Positions 47,701-59,255 of a stretch of 64,000 bases of DNA are shown here, in pieces. The translations under genes were made by a program, and so were the position numbers. The notes under the pieces are model-generated. The model ran no database searches. It was not told the DNA's origin and saw only the letters and a list, made by a program, of their open reading frames with translations. This DNA is from Arthrobotrys musiformis (lineage: Eukaryota; Ascomycota; Orbiliomycetes; Orbiliales; Orbiliaceae). The stretch spans positions 496,001-560,000 of the forward strand of contig JAVHJL010000006.1 of NCBI GenBank assembly GCA_036971715.1, read 5' to 3'. Numbering within the stretch: position 1 is the stretch's first letter; the number at the start of each line of letters is the position of its first letter.

Positions 47701-47844
47701 GCCAAGCATCATTGCTTTCCGTCCTGCGTTTTGTCGTTCGGCTTCTGCTGCTGCTGCCGCTTCTTTTTCTAGTTTTCGTTGTTTTCGTATATCTTGTAGA
47801 AATGGTGATCCTGTAAAGCGCATATATCCAGACATGCTACTCAT
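44716..47844 (-). CDS. RING-IBR protein with C-terminal coiled coil
   Basis: Single-exon gene of 1042 aa. The first 550 residues are Pro/Ser-rich and disordered. A RING1-type module starts at Cys567 (CAMCMEDL, then DCNHKYCNGC, then PPKCC). It is followed by an IBR-type zinc module at roughly 640-700 (YCPMETCRRF, CLVCQFCQTKVCPKCRG). The next cysteines (LCFGCGATGGDPCICKLD) do not look like a RING2 with its catalytic Cys and following His. After them comes a long charged segment from about 745 to 1015 (KRMRKDKEKMEKKRKDE, EELRKEH-like runs) that should form a coiled coil. RING-IBR proteins act in ubiquitin transfer with an E2; whether this one ligates through a Cys intermediate is doubtful without RING2. 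It may act as a plain RING scaffold. Confidence 0.88.
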   Translation of the reverse strand: MSSMSGYMRFTGSPFLQDIRKQRKLEKEAAAAAEAERQNAGRKAMMLGVDTGDVAGERPGLGRTITASTKGSTSTESEETLLKRGLNLFGHRRKKKSKDIRQENAPAHSRFDILSFRPSSPMFGLRSQSPLPQEDRPTSPIPSTSSLRVVSPTPGERGSETRSSVESSGPPSVNSSLIYHVDTPEPKTNLSASDILFGGRQSIPPPPPPKPYVAPVIPNPKEDPIMSSLSPATIVKPRTPITGPGSPVFGPRSRPPPLRTQSETIFASIPPPIERHIPPRSEDSDQDRHRKGSDSSDLDGEKDKKRQHWLVPSSPHTNIINEKLYNELPLDTTEMPTEPVPSTSAPRPEKDPSIFAPRPAPEESGEFPADYPPPPPFEEEETVLKPDFSEDLKAHLRGSDRAGQWWRLYAPPPELSFIPENTALEILNLYNDEQLEFDIKRIQTLAPAQPDVESSTEPKTKRNDAGEELSVNVEEVGYNSHRASTHTAEGTIFSRRSISTTATSVSDAGAPENTSPVSPTQPSAAAMARWTSFSKWGPANRDSLPAYSPMRDSFLGGFNSRKNDSSCAMCMEDLTARRMTAIDCNHKYCNGCLRSIVLASLNDEIAFPPKCCTSRIPVRTIKAVCNLSEQAALNHKIREYSQAPEERVYCPMETCRRFVPPESVNDFRTKCLVCQFCQTKVCPKCRGRAHFDGETCPKDDDLCFGCGATGGDPCICKLDEDKFIDWGKTRMYESASGDDTDDRIEEMTVHSAMADIIAYERKASREHYAEEEAKRMRKDKEKMEKKRKDEARMTDLSKKYDKLTKQLDNLLNAQFELMGARLAVVRAELLENHEEGEARLDELLIEQDDTFQTRVSERSVELDLQLEAELKVLDSKFEEEEDDIIMVLTKQHRGKPNREERINAAVERLKQQQNEEKAELRHTYSVDFADIRHRVLADIEDIKQQIIRERDVELEAQYEIWHEAARREYADEQWFAAVKEIRKEHLAIQFEAQKDEYRRKKLEADLEESFKLAMMLELEDERDKVYSSGRPRDHPHIKMPMI

Positions 47845-50800
47845 TTTGAAAAAAAAGGAAGATTTGGCGGGATTCGTCCCGCCTGGCGACTATATAGTAT
47901 TTTAACGCAATCCTGGTAAACCAGTAATATTCGGGGTGTCAATTAGTAGAGGGTGGTGTGTGTGGGCTTTGTGGAAAGAGCGCTGGGGCGGGTTTGGAGG
48001 CGGGATCCTGGCGCTCAGATTGGGTAATGGGAAGTTCAGGGTTGGATGGGCCGCCAAATAGCACCTTTTTGGACGAAATTATGAGAATTGATGGGAGAAT
48101 GAAATGATGAAGAGACCACCAGCACTATATCATCTATTCATCAAACGTATTGTCGCTGTTGTTCAAGTCAATGTTTTGTGGTTGATGGTTTGTTCTCCGA
48201 AGAGGGAAAACGGACGGTTCAAATCCAGCCAGGTGCGGTTTGTCGTCGCAAATTGTCGTGTTTTCACGGGATAAAAGAAAAGAGTGGAAACGGCAAAGCT
48301 TTTGTCTCCACCAGACGAGTCAAGCCAGGGAAGAAAAAATAAAAAACGACGAGTTCTGGGTCGGTGAAATTGGGATATGCAGTTTCAGCGGTGTTTGTGA
48401 GTGCTCTGTCAGGTCCTGTTTCTTGAATACAGGCGTCTTAGCTTTCGTTTGCTTGCCCTAGAAGATTCGCAACCGAATCTTCAGACGAAGGCAATATGTC
48501 GCTGAGCCTACTGAAAGGCCTTCTTCCTGCACTCTAAATTCCCCAAATGCGCAGCAGCTCGGTCGCAGCGGTTTGGTGAGGGTGTGTGCATAAGCACGGG
48601 GCTTGAGTTGTTTCTGCCCTGAAACTAATGTCCACTCCTTTCGGGGGACTAGCAGCAATCGTAACGAAGGGTGGTTTTCGAGACCTCGATAGCGGAAAGC
48701 GTGCGGCTTTGCTTCAAAGAGCCATAATGCCGGCGATTCGACTGTAAAAAGAACAAAGCAATCAATTCGCAGTCTCGAAAGTATCTCGAGCTAGTTGAAC
48801 GCCTCCAAGTTAGAGTTCGGCATGATAGCAGTTTTTTCTGTGTAATTCCGTCGACATGTCGGCACCAAAAAGGCGATCTTCCACACTTGAACGGTGGGAA
48901 TATTTTTCTCTGTTAAGATTTCCCCACCCGCAAGCATTAGTTCAGCCCGTAATTAACCCTGTTCACACAGAGTATCGGCGTGAGGGTGAGACACCAAACT
49001 AGACCCACATCTTAGAACGTCGAACCCCACCACCAACAACCGACCCTTTGGGTTCCTACGATCCAAATTGGTGCCCGTTGCGGACCATTCGGGGTACCGT
49101 TGTCTAATCAAATAGCGGGAAGAATATATCATCTACCGTCTTCCTTTGACGTGGTATGCCTGTCGAGAGAAAGTAAGTAATGGGGTCCGGAATATCATCA
49201 ATTATGATCAGCTGTAAGACCGTGACCATGTCACAACCGAACGGCCCGGTTCACGTCATCCGTGACCATAACTGGGTACAAACACCAGAGGTATTGCCAA
49301 ATAAAAACATTCCTCGAAACTGAGGTACCTTTCGATCCCACGCTGCAGAGTGACAAGCCTTCGTTGAGCCTGTATGCAAAGGCTTCTGCGTGCAAGAGGG
49401 ATATACCGCTCCGAAGCCTCACATTTTGCAATGGCTTCACGCACTCCTACCAATCGAGTTGGATTTTTCTGCAAGTGGTGCCGATAACCTTTCGGAAGCG
49501 TGGCTCTCAGGGATCTGGCCCGTTACCTGCCAAGCTTGCGAGGCTCGAACTGTGGTACTAATGGTCTGCCTATCAAGCCAGGCCAACCGAAAGTATCCAT
49601 CTCAACTTTAGCACCTATTCTGGCAGGTAGCCATGAGATCTTAGTGGACATTCATATCCTATTCTGATCTTGTGGGAGGCCACGAGGTATCGGGAAGAGT
49701 TCTGTACTGCTTCTGGTTCTATGAAAAGATACTTCTGACACCAGGGCCTGCATCTTTTCTTCGGTGGCGTTTGAACCGAACAGGCACAAAATTGTTAGGG
49801 TGCCCAACTAATCAATTTCTCGTATACTTTCTTGATTCGGCTGCTGTCATCAAAAAAGCGCTTCTTTAGTATCTGCCCGAGATTGCGATGGTATGCAGCG
49901 ACAAGTGCGACATCAACCTTGTAATCCCGATGCAATGAGATCGAGAGCTCATTTGGAAGAAAACACCATGGGACCAATACGTTGTGGTCGTCGACGATCC
50001 ATCTACGGGATTCATGTCGCCGTGGAGCCTTCCCCGACATGCGCATGCGACGCTAAAATTCCCTATGTATGTATAATCAGTCACATTCCAAGCAGCCTCG
50101 TGCAACCAAGGAATGCAATATACCCAAAACCACAACAGCCCGGGTAAAGTATCGAATACAGCTTACCGAGGTGCAATCTCCACAAGCTTCGTAAAAGAAA
50201 TTGATGCAACTTCACCTGTCAGATGGTTATCGCGATATCGGTAGACATAGACAGTCTTCTTTTTCCCCCAAACATATCGACGGAAGGCCAATGAGAAATT
50301 GTCGTTCAGCTCAGGTGTTTCATCTTCGGATTATGCAGGAGCTGTTTCCGAAACGTCGACAAGAAAAGAAAAGTATTAATAGACGGCAACACAGAAAATT
50401 TCTCACGTCATGTTTTCCGTCTGCTCCGAAGATTGCGGAGGGAAAATTAGCAGGAATTGCGCATTTGATTGGGGCTTGGAGAGGACATCCCGACATGGCC
50501 ACGAGGGATTGAGACATCGTGATCAGTTAGGACCTAGGACAGGCGCTCATTCCTCAGGTTAGCTCCATGATCTACCCGTTCAGCCCAGTTCCAGCAGTCC
50601 GATGGCGAGAATAGTGCTCATTTTCAAGTATCGAATCAACTCTCCGACGTCAAAAATTTTTGTTCTCCTGCATTCAGACGAAAAAGAACCAAGATCGATG
50701 GTAGAAATTCCGTTTCCCCTCATGCATATGCACAAGCATCAGGAAGCACGGCCCCAAGTTTCCCGCGTATCAATTGTCGTTTACCAACCGAATGGGGTTG

Positions 50801-51897
50801 ATGTGTCGTCTAGCCAGATGTCAAGCTTGCAAGGCAGGGGAGGAATTCTGGAGCCGGGAAACCCATGCATACGGCCCAGGTGAATCCGGTTCTGCATGCC
50901 TTATGTATCCAGTTCCTGAGATTGCCGACTGTGCTTATGCTTGATCAATTGAGTGCCTAGGCCCTCAGTGGAGCAAGGACTCTCACTTATAATTTCGATT
51001 GTTTACGATATCACTATTTAAGTAGCTCGCTAACCCGTTCACTTGTTTCCTGGAAGTCACCGGGTTATGCGTGATGCGAAAAAACTAAATTGCCAACTCT
51101 ATTTCAGGTTTTTAATGAATTTCAGAGCTCAAGCTCAAATATTGTGATACCAATGTGTCGATGGGGTTTTGATACAGGCTTGGGGAACAATATTGCCGTC
51201 AGGCAACCGAAACCGGTTTCTGGAGCTCGTGAGTGGTTATGTCTCACCACGTCAGGTCGGAGGCCGCATTATACTATACCAGCCGAGAAGTTGTTGAATA
51301 TCAATGCTGGATGGCGCGAGGATGGTCGTATGGTGGTATATTTCTCGAACATTGGCAAGCACCTGCCCCCCCCTTTCAATAAATGATTGGTCAATATAAA
51401 CCTGGGGATCCTTCTGCAAGATCAATCCTTCCCAGTTTTACTGATATATTGTAAGTGACTAGGTATTTGATTATTTAGACCTAAATCCTGTAACAATTAC
51501 AGTTATCGTTCGATCTTAGTTTCGCATTTTCAGCTTGCTTCATGATTTATATTTATAATTTTAAACGGAATCTTTCGCCTTATTAATTAAACGAGGTAGC
51601 TATTATCGCTATTTTGATACATGTAGAAGGAGAGTTGGCCTGCGTATGGTTTGTGTAATATAACAAAACCCGGACGACCCAATGCTCAAGGTGTAACGTC
51701 CTCCGTAGACCTCTTGGCGTAATATAATAATCGGCCTGCGAAAGTGTACCTGCCGTCTGTATGCTTATACGTTTGTCTAACCTTCCATTTCTGACGATTA
51801 TTTCAACTTCATGCAAGGAAAACTCGGAAATGAAAACGCCTATGCAACTCAGGAATTAAAGAAAGCTAAGAGGGCAAAGAAAATTGAAACCGTACAA
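47845..51897. other. Gene-free spacer, about 4 kb
   Basis: I find no supported gene in this stretch. Frames such as those at 49262-49561, 50201-50512 and 51090-51386 are open by chance as far as I can judge: no motif, no splice partner, and rival frames on the other strand. The left 250 nt are the promoter side of the RING-IBR gene. Confidence 0.45.
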
Positions 51898-54800
51898 TCA
51901 AGCTCCGATAAGGGCAACTTCGGCAACTGTAGCTCCGAACTTGCCATTAGGGTTCGCCTGGTTGCCTGCAATGGTCAATCGAGCGAAACGTCCTTCGTAT
52001 TCTCGGTCAAAGGCAACGGTGGTGCTATTGCCGTCCTCAATTTGAGGTTCGATATATCGTTTGGGGTCCCATTCAATGGAGATCGCAACATTCTCTTGCC
52101 CCCAAACACGTTCCCAAGTATTTGTGTCATTGGAAATTTCGAGAAGCCAGCTGTGCGGGACGACCGCACCCCAAGTGAAGATGACTTCACGGATTTTTCT
52201 GCGATCACCTGCATTTTGGACGCTATCTGGAGCTGGAGGGAAGGCAGCTGCAAGATCAATGGTAATGCTGCTCGGAGCCTTAGTAGCTGGCTGCCATGTA
52301 GTAGCATTGCTGCCATCAACTGCGGCTAGTGGGAAGTGGGATGGAGCCCATGTTCCATTGCTCGTAACAGGAACACACTGAGCAAGGTTGCCAGGTTGGA
52401 ACGGTGGGTTTTTATGTGGAAGGCGAGTGGGAATAGTAAGGACTTCGTTAAGGAACAGGTGGTATGTGCCGGCTTTCGCATTTTTAGCGCCGATGCGAAC
52501 TGGGACAGCTCCCTTATATTCGAGGTAGGAGTTTCGGGAGACAACACGCTTGATTGTGGTATTTTGTTGACCAATATAAACTTCAAAGCTTGCACCCTGC
52601 CATTTCATGGTCCTGTAGAGGATACCACCGCTTAGATGGGGTGGGAGAGATGGCTCTAGATAGAAGGCATCTTGCATTGGCCGGAATCCGGTGTACCCGT
52701 GGGTCCAAACTTGAAGGTATCCTCCATGCCCAGTAAGGAAGGGGAAAGCTGGGTTTGTTCCACCATTGGTTCGGACATTGTCATCCACCTGCTCAGAAAA
52801 CTGGTACCAAGGTGCTCGGAGATAGGTTTGGGAGCCTTGGAGTGCGTGTGTCCATGATTGACAGCCAGTATCAATCAACTCAGCTGATACGACGGAGTAA
52901 ACAGACCATGTCATGGCTGGGCCATCTGGCGACTGAGCTTTAGCGTAAAAGAAAAGATCGTTGCGGGCCTGGGTATCATTAAATTTGAATCCCAAAGGAT
53001 AGGATATCAAGGCAACATCGACTTGTTTGATAGTCACCGACCCGTTCATCCCAGTGAATTCTGGAATAATACCAGCTTCAGCATCGTAGGGGATGAACAT
53101 CTTCTGCGCGATACTTGTCCATTTTTCTGGAGCAGCGAAACCGACCATTTTTGAGAGACCAAGGGCAACACTGAATAACTTCTTGATGGAAGCATTTGTA
53201 AAGGCACCGTCATCGACATGATTGGCATATTCGTCCTAATATTATATTAGCACACGGTAACAGCGCCTCGATTAAGAGGGGAGCTTACTGGGTCGGTAAG
53301 GTTTGTGGTATGGTAGCTGCCATTGATGAATGTAACATATTCGGTGAAGAAGTTTGCGACCTTACGAACGATGGGCCATCCTTCCTTTTGCAAAAATTCC
53401 ATATCCCCGGTATTGAGGAAGTACTCCCACGCTGCAAATGCGATATCCGTGTTCAAATGGTATTGATAATCAACGCATGGGCCTGTTCCAGTGCAGTTTC
53501 CAAAACGCCCGGCTGTCCAAGAGTATACAGCGGTGTCCTCGCCATATCCATACTCCCGTGCATTGCGTTCTGATTGCTCAAGTAATCTGCTTCTGAAATT
53601 TATGATTGGGAGGGCGTACTCTGGCCAAATAGTGACAAGACCCGGGTACATCCAGAGATCCGCGTCCCAGAAAACGACTAGAGCACTATTCGTTAGATAG
53701 GTTCAGAAAATAAAAAAAAATATACGTGGCTTACATCCGGCATAGCTGTCGCTAGTCAGCCCACCAACGGAGATAGAAGCGTCGCTTCCTAGGCGCTTGG
53801 GCCCCTTTCCGCTTCTGACTGCACAAAGCAGGTGGAATAGGGTGGCTTGCAAGCTAATCTGGAGCTCCTCATCATATTCAGCTAGGATGCTTCCATCTTC
53901 CCACAAGTCATCCCAGGAGTCATTGTGTTCCAAGAGTAGCTGATCATAGCCAGCATCCGATGCGGCTAACGCCGCCGTTCTAGCAACCTTGTCCGTGCTT
54001 TCTGGGAATGCTTCACTGCTTGCAATACCAACCGATTTAAAAACAGAAAATTTCTTGCCACCGGTAAGACGGGCTTTGAAAACTTGCGAGATAGATGAAA
54101 CATCCTTGGGGACCCATTCGATTTTTTCACCCGAAGTACGATCCGAAGCAGTACCACTAAACTTGACAGTAGAGTAGACGTATGCTGTGATATCGGGGAG
54201 GCCGCGGGGGTGAACGGCAGACCATATGATATTTTCAGCTCCTTGTTCCATGCCAGTTCCAGCGGGCCAGGTACGGAGAGCACCTCTTCCATCTAGCAAA
54301 TCCAGGAAAGAAACTTCAACATCATGGCTGGCGACCACGTCCAATTGTATATATCCGACATTAGCGCGGAACCGACTGGCCATAACAGTGTAGGTCAAGT
54401 CATAGGTGCAACCGCCTGACGGACTCCAGGTAAGAGATGTCTTGACAATGCCATTTTTCAAACTCATAGATTGCATGAAATTTGAGATTGTGGAATTCTT
54501 CGTGCCAGGGCCATATGTATCACCAAGTGGAGTAATCAGATACATGGTTACCCAACTTGGCAACCCCGCGATAACACTTTCCCCGCCCTTTGCAGCAAGT
54601 TCGGGGAAATTGGTACGGGTCGTGTTGGGTTGGCTGTTCCAGAACCCAGAGACGGTACCGAAGGTAACTCGACGATTATCCAACGGCCATCCATTTACGG
54701 GCTGGGTAGGTCCATCGGCATCTGTATCATTGAAGTCCTGTTGGAAACCATGTCCTTCAGCGCCGAAACGTTGGCCAATATATCCGTTGGCAACGTATGG

Positions 54801-55034
54801 TGTATGCTGATAAGCATTTTGAACTAGTTGGTTGGTATATAAAGTGAAAGTCTTGTTATCCCAGTGAGGAGTCTCCAGAGGATTATTAGACCAGACATTC
54901 TCACTAGGTGGTGGGTTTTCAACCTGGCGGCTTTCTAGAGCCTGGAAAGGATCTTTGGCTAATTTAGCCCATGGAAAGGCGGTTGAAGTGCCAAGGAGAA
55001 TGGAAACCAGGGAAAAGCGAGTGGGTGCCTTCAT
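51898..55034 (-). CDS. Acid trehalase, glycoside hydrolase family 65
   Basis: Three exons, 53735-55034, 53289-53677 and 51898-53235, join in phase to give 1008 aa. The second exon uses the inner acceptor (GCTCTAG); the outer one reads into a stop. A signal peptide (MKAPTRFSLVSILLGTSTAF) leads into the GH65 N-terminal domain (YVANGYIGQRFG, LDNRRVTFGTVSGFW). The catalytic barrel follows: DSYAGFVFWDADLWMYPGL, WPEYALPIINFR, and DPDEYANHVDDGAFTN, whose Glu565 is the expected general acid. The C-terminal part (LAAVDGSNATTWQPA to SWLLEISNDTNTW) resembles an F5/8-type C domain. The family hydrolyses extracellular or vacuolar trehalose to two glucoses. Many N-glycosylation sequons fit a secreted enzyme. 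Confidence 0.95.
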
Positions 55035-58000
55035 TGTAGCGAGTGTTTCTATATAAGGCTAGGCGCTATGCCTGTATAGCTGTATAGGTATATAGAACGC
55101 TAGAGCAGCTGTCTATTCTGGATGCGTGAAAAAGAAGGATTAGATTTTAGATCGAAAGAAGGGGATTAAACTGTTCTCGTGAAGTTGCGGCCAGTGGATG
55201 AATTGTTGGTCAAGGTGATATGATTGCTGCCGATGCTCGTGGAGAGGTAGCTTCATGTAGAAACAACCACTGGGCAGCTGGTCAACACCACCATCAATTG
55301 ACTTCGCCCAACACGACACGAAATCAAAGTCGACGCGAAGCGATACTCTACGTTACGGGAAAACTAGGGAGGCCCGTCTATTCGGTGAGAGACGGGTGCA
55401 TCTTGGCGGAAGGATAATTGGGAATCGAATTGACCATGGGTGAGATGCCTGGATGCTTTCAAACTTACCTGTCTGATATACCACTCCACAACTTTGGCTC
55501 ATATATGCATATGGCTAAGGCGTCTATAGATACTGTCCTAACTTCAATCAGGTCGCTTCAGGCAATTGGACGAACAAGAGACTTGCTGTCGCAATTCAAG
55601 CCTCCTAAAGAATTGCTGAGGATCGGATGAGGATATAATCGGTCCCCAATCCAACGGCGTCCTCGCCTTCTTATAATCTCGCATTTCCGGGACTCCGTCA
55701 CCCAAGAGCGACGGCAGCCGGCATGCTGCGCAGTGTCGACACGGGAGCACAAGCAGGCTACTGAGGTCCTTCCAATCTTCAAAGAAAACGTCAGTTGGCA
55801 GATGCTTGCCGACGATCCAACCAGTGTCTTGCACAATCCCCGCAAAGAAAAAAAATCTTTTGACTTTCCCCTCTTGCAAGGTTGTGAGAGTTGCCTGTTG
55901 AGACATGCAGATGGGATGAGAAACTAAACGCGACTAAGCTTTGGGGTTGAGATTATCTCTGGCGGGGTTCATGGGTCCGGGGTTTATGTCGTATGCCATG
56001 AAAAGTGTTCCAAAGGAAGTAATATTTTGGTATAGGGTACCTTGCGAATCCTAAGTCGATGGTGGGATGATTGGGATAACCCAGGTGTTCAACGGTTCCC
56101 TGTACGAAACGGCGACTTTGTATCCTCTGTAGCACCTCGGATTCACCCCTACCCTCGATTCAATCGCCCCCAAGAAACAGGTTCTGCATGCCTAGATTCT
56201 AGCTCAAAGAAACAAAACTAAGCTATTGCTTCCTTTCATTGAGTCTTCGAGTTATGGCACTCTCATATGGTCAAATGAATGCTGATGCCATTTGCAAGCT
56301 AGATGTCGGCCTAGCCTAAAGGTTGCCGGTGCCTTCCAGAAGCAATAGCTACACTTCCTATGAAGTCATCCCGGGGTGGCTTGTCTCCACATGAGGGCGA
56401 GTGTCTTGGCCCTGCTGCATACACGGCAATATGATTCGGTTCAACCCACAAGGTTGGGAGCTCGAAGTTGCACCCATTTGCGCAGATTTACTCGACCAGT
56501 ATCGTGAGGTACTTCCGAACCCTTCTCAATTGAACTGACCAGTCGTCGCAACCGAGGACAAGGGGTTTCCGAGATTGTGCTACGGTCACCCATCATGGTG
56601 AGGCGAGATTCGTCCCAAAGCCTTTCGATCCTTGTGAACATGATAACGTGAAGCAGATGGTGTACCTACCCGCCCAACACCTGCAGTTTGATAGCACTTC
56701 TTGGCATGATATCATGCAGCAAACCCCGGATTTTCCAAGAACGGGTATCATATCCGGCAGACGTAGCTAGTCGCAACCTAGACGTCTATGGTCAACATGC
56801 TTGTTTTGCGGGGCGGAATTTAGTTCGAATCTGTCAAAGCGCTTTAATTTTGAGTCCCAACTAAAGACATGGGAGGAAATCTAATGTGTTGGTCCAACAG
56901 ACATGGGCAATCTAGTCTTAGGAGTCGATACGATGGTCCTTGTACTGGAGAAAGGAGGGGAAATATTCGAAACGATACTTGGGTACTCTGGGGGCTCGAA
57001 TGCGGGGTTGCATTGTTCCTGCGATGTAACTCTCGGAAGGATGCATGAATATGAGTAACCAAGATCTCTCGCAATTCTTCTAAGTTGTCGAACCCATGCT
57101 CTATCGCATCCCTAGACTCCTATATGTAAGTCCACAGAACTCGACTCAGCTAATTCCATCGGAGATTGGGTCACTATAGCGCTAGTGTAAAATTTCGTAA
57201 CGACGCAAGGCACCTGTGGCCTGTCTGTTGTATGTTGGCTAGCTAGTGCCCTGGATATCGGTCTATCGGGAAACCATCTAACGTAATGCGGCGGAACCCC
57301 AGTTTTCGGAGACTAGACTTGAATTCTAGAAACGTGATCGATTCCATCCATCGATAATTACAACCCACGCAATTATATTAATTAATTAGGATTATCACTT
57401 GTTAGGATTATCACTTGTTAGGATTATCACTTGTTAGGATTATCACTTGATCGATTGATAACACAGGGGGTATGGGGACACAGCAGGTAAGTGAAAACCA
57501 GGTTATGATTGAGGGAGACGGCATTTTAAAACTTCTTGGGTCTCTCTAACGGTATGGGTCACGTAAACCATGCAGAGGGAGATTTCTAGAACTTCAAAGC
57601 AGTCTGTCGCGTTTTTACGCACATGTTTTTTACGGTGCCTGTAGTCCTGATATAGCTTTGTGGAACGTCACGTTTCGGGAAAGTGACAACGTTGCTGGCA
57701 ACACAAAATGACCTCCTGATATATATCGACGAGCTGACGAGCCGCGGACATCGATGTATCATTGCTGCAAGGGGCTGATAACGGGAGAGAAATATTTATC
57801 TCAGGGAATTATGGAAGGCCGCGTGTCAGAGGTAATTCTGGATATATTCCCTGCGCAGGTGATATTGCAAACCGGGGCCGAGGGCTCTCTACGATATATC
57901 GATACAACCAACATAAAACCGACTCCTCAAGCATCGTATATGCATACTGGCATGTGCTAATTTCGTTTTTGGTTTTCTAGGTTCCAGAGTTGAGGGAAGG

Positions 58001-58506
58001 ATGGCTATATTGGATGAGCCGTCTTGTCGAAGATTTTCGGTACCCAGAACAAGCGGTTGGATCCAAACGGCGAATCGGCTCTAAACTCCGGGCTCACTAT
58101 CCGAGATCCCAACTTCGAGGATAGACCAGGTTCGTGGCATGCGGTTACCTGTTATTACCAACACCAACAGAGTACCAATGAGTTCCTCCATCCCTTGCCC
58201 GCGGCTGAGTCTTCACGACTTTTATCTGGACATCGATATCGCATGCGAACAGATTTTATTGGATGCATATACGTACAGGGGGGAATAAATACAAAATTTA
58301 AGAATCAAACAACATATGTATACGTGATATATACTAAGATAAAGGAAATATTTTCTTGGATTTCTTCGCTATCCAAGACGCTTGGTCCTCGAATCGCAAA
58401 GAATCTTGTCATCAGGTGATAGGATTTGCACGTTGCCCGGGTTGTGCAAATTCAACCACCCTCTTTTGTTTTCCTCCAATGTGCGTGTTTCTCGCAAATC
58501 GCTCGT
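55035..58506. other. Gene-free spacer, about 3.5 kb
   Basis: I find no supported gene. The interval holds the promoter of the acid trehalase gene at its left edge, the 16-nt tandem repeat at 57386-57449, and scattered short frames on both strands without motifs. Confidence 0.45.
57386..57449. repeat. Perfect 16-nt tandem repeat x 4
   Basis: TTAGGATTATCACTTG is repeated four times without a mismatch. The sequence around it is AT-rich and holds no gene. The unit contains TTAGG but is not a telomere repeat. Perfect copies suggest recent expansion and likely length variation. Confidence 0.95.
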
Positions 58507-59255
58507 CTAAGAAAGACCAGCAGCCCTGATTCTAGCGGTCAAGAAGGTGAGGGCCTCTGGGACTCTTCGGACGTAGTCGAGATGGGCTGGGAGAATGGTG
58601 AGGGTACCGTAGCAGACAGCATCTCCGGTATTGCAGATGATCTTGGTCTTCTCAGTTGGGAAGTTGGGGATGCGGCCACCATCTTGCAAGTTCTGGGTAT
58701 CTCCGTAAGTGACAATGCCAGCGATCTTAGCCTTGACGGAGGCGGAGAGGTCTTCCACAGCTCGGTGAGTAAGAGCGGCTCCCTGACTGTAACCACCACC
58801 GACGAGGATCGAGTTTGGACACTTGGAGGCAGCATCGTTGAAGAGGGCCTTCATCTCAGCGATTCCGGCAAGGTCAGCACCTCCTGGAAGGAAGTTGGTG
58901 GAGAGAAGAGCGGCGTAGTCGATTCCCTCAACTGCGACTCGGCTAGCTCCAAAGGCTGTCTTCAAGCCCTGTCCAGTTGGTGGGCCAACAGTAGAACCCT
59001 AAAAGCTTATCAGACAAATGCGCTCAAACAGAAACCGAATCTAGGGACTGTTCGAATGAAACTCACCAAGTTTCCAACTTCAGTCGAACCTCGAGCGAAG
59101 AAAAAGATGACGTCTCTGCAGCCACTGTTGGTATATTCGTTCGCAGTGATTCCAACAGTCGACTGTCGCTTCTCGAGTCCAAGCTCGGGATCAACGGGAG
59201 CGGGCGCAGCCGCGGCGAGAGTGGCAAGAGTGGCGATGATGACTTGGAACTTCAT
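58507..59255 (-). CDS. Cutinase
   Basis: Two exons, 59067-59255 and 58507-58998, give 226 aa, the usual size. A signal peptide (residues 1-17) is followed by a short propeptide ending in Lys-Arg at 29-30. The fold signatures are all present: ARGSTEVGN with the oxyanion Ser57, GGYSQGAAL with nucleophile Ser134, the disulfide-bracketed CNTGDAVC with Asp189, and AHLDYV with His202. Cys46 and Cys123 are placed for the first disulfide, Cys185 and Cys192 for the second. The enzyme hydrolyses cutin and other polyesters of the plant surface outside the cell. A GCTGAT-type microsatellite lies in the leader (about 59386-59406). Expression by plant-surface cues is typical of the family, but no site is identified here. 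Confidence 0.97.

Noticed and set aside
49231..51386. Several frames of 70-103 residues
   Set aside because: No recognisable domain, signal peptide or paired exon; rival frames on the other strand.
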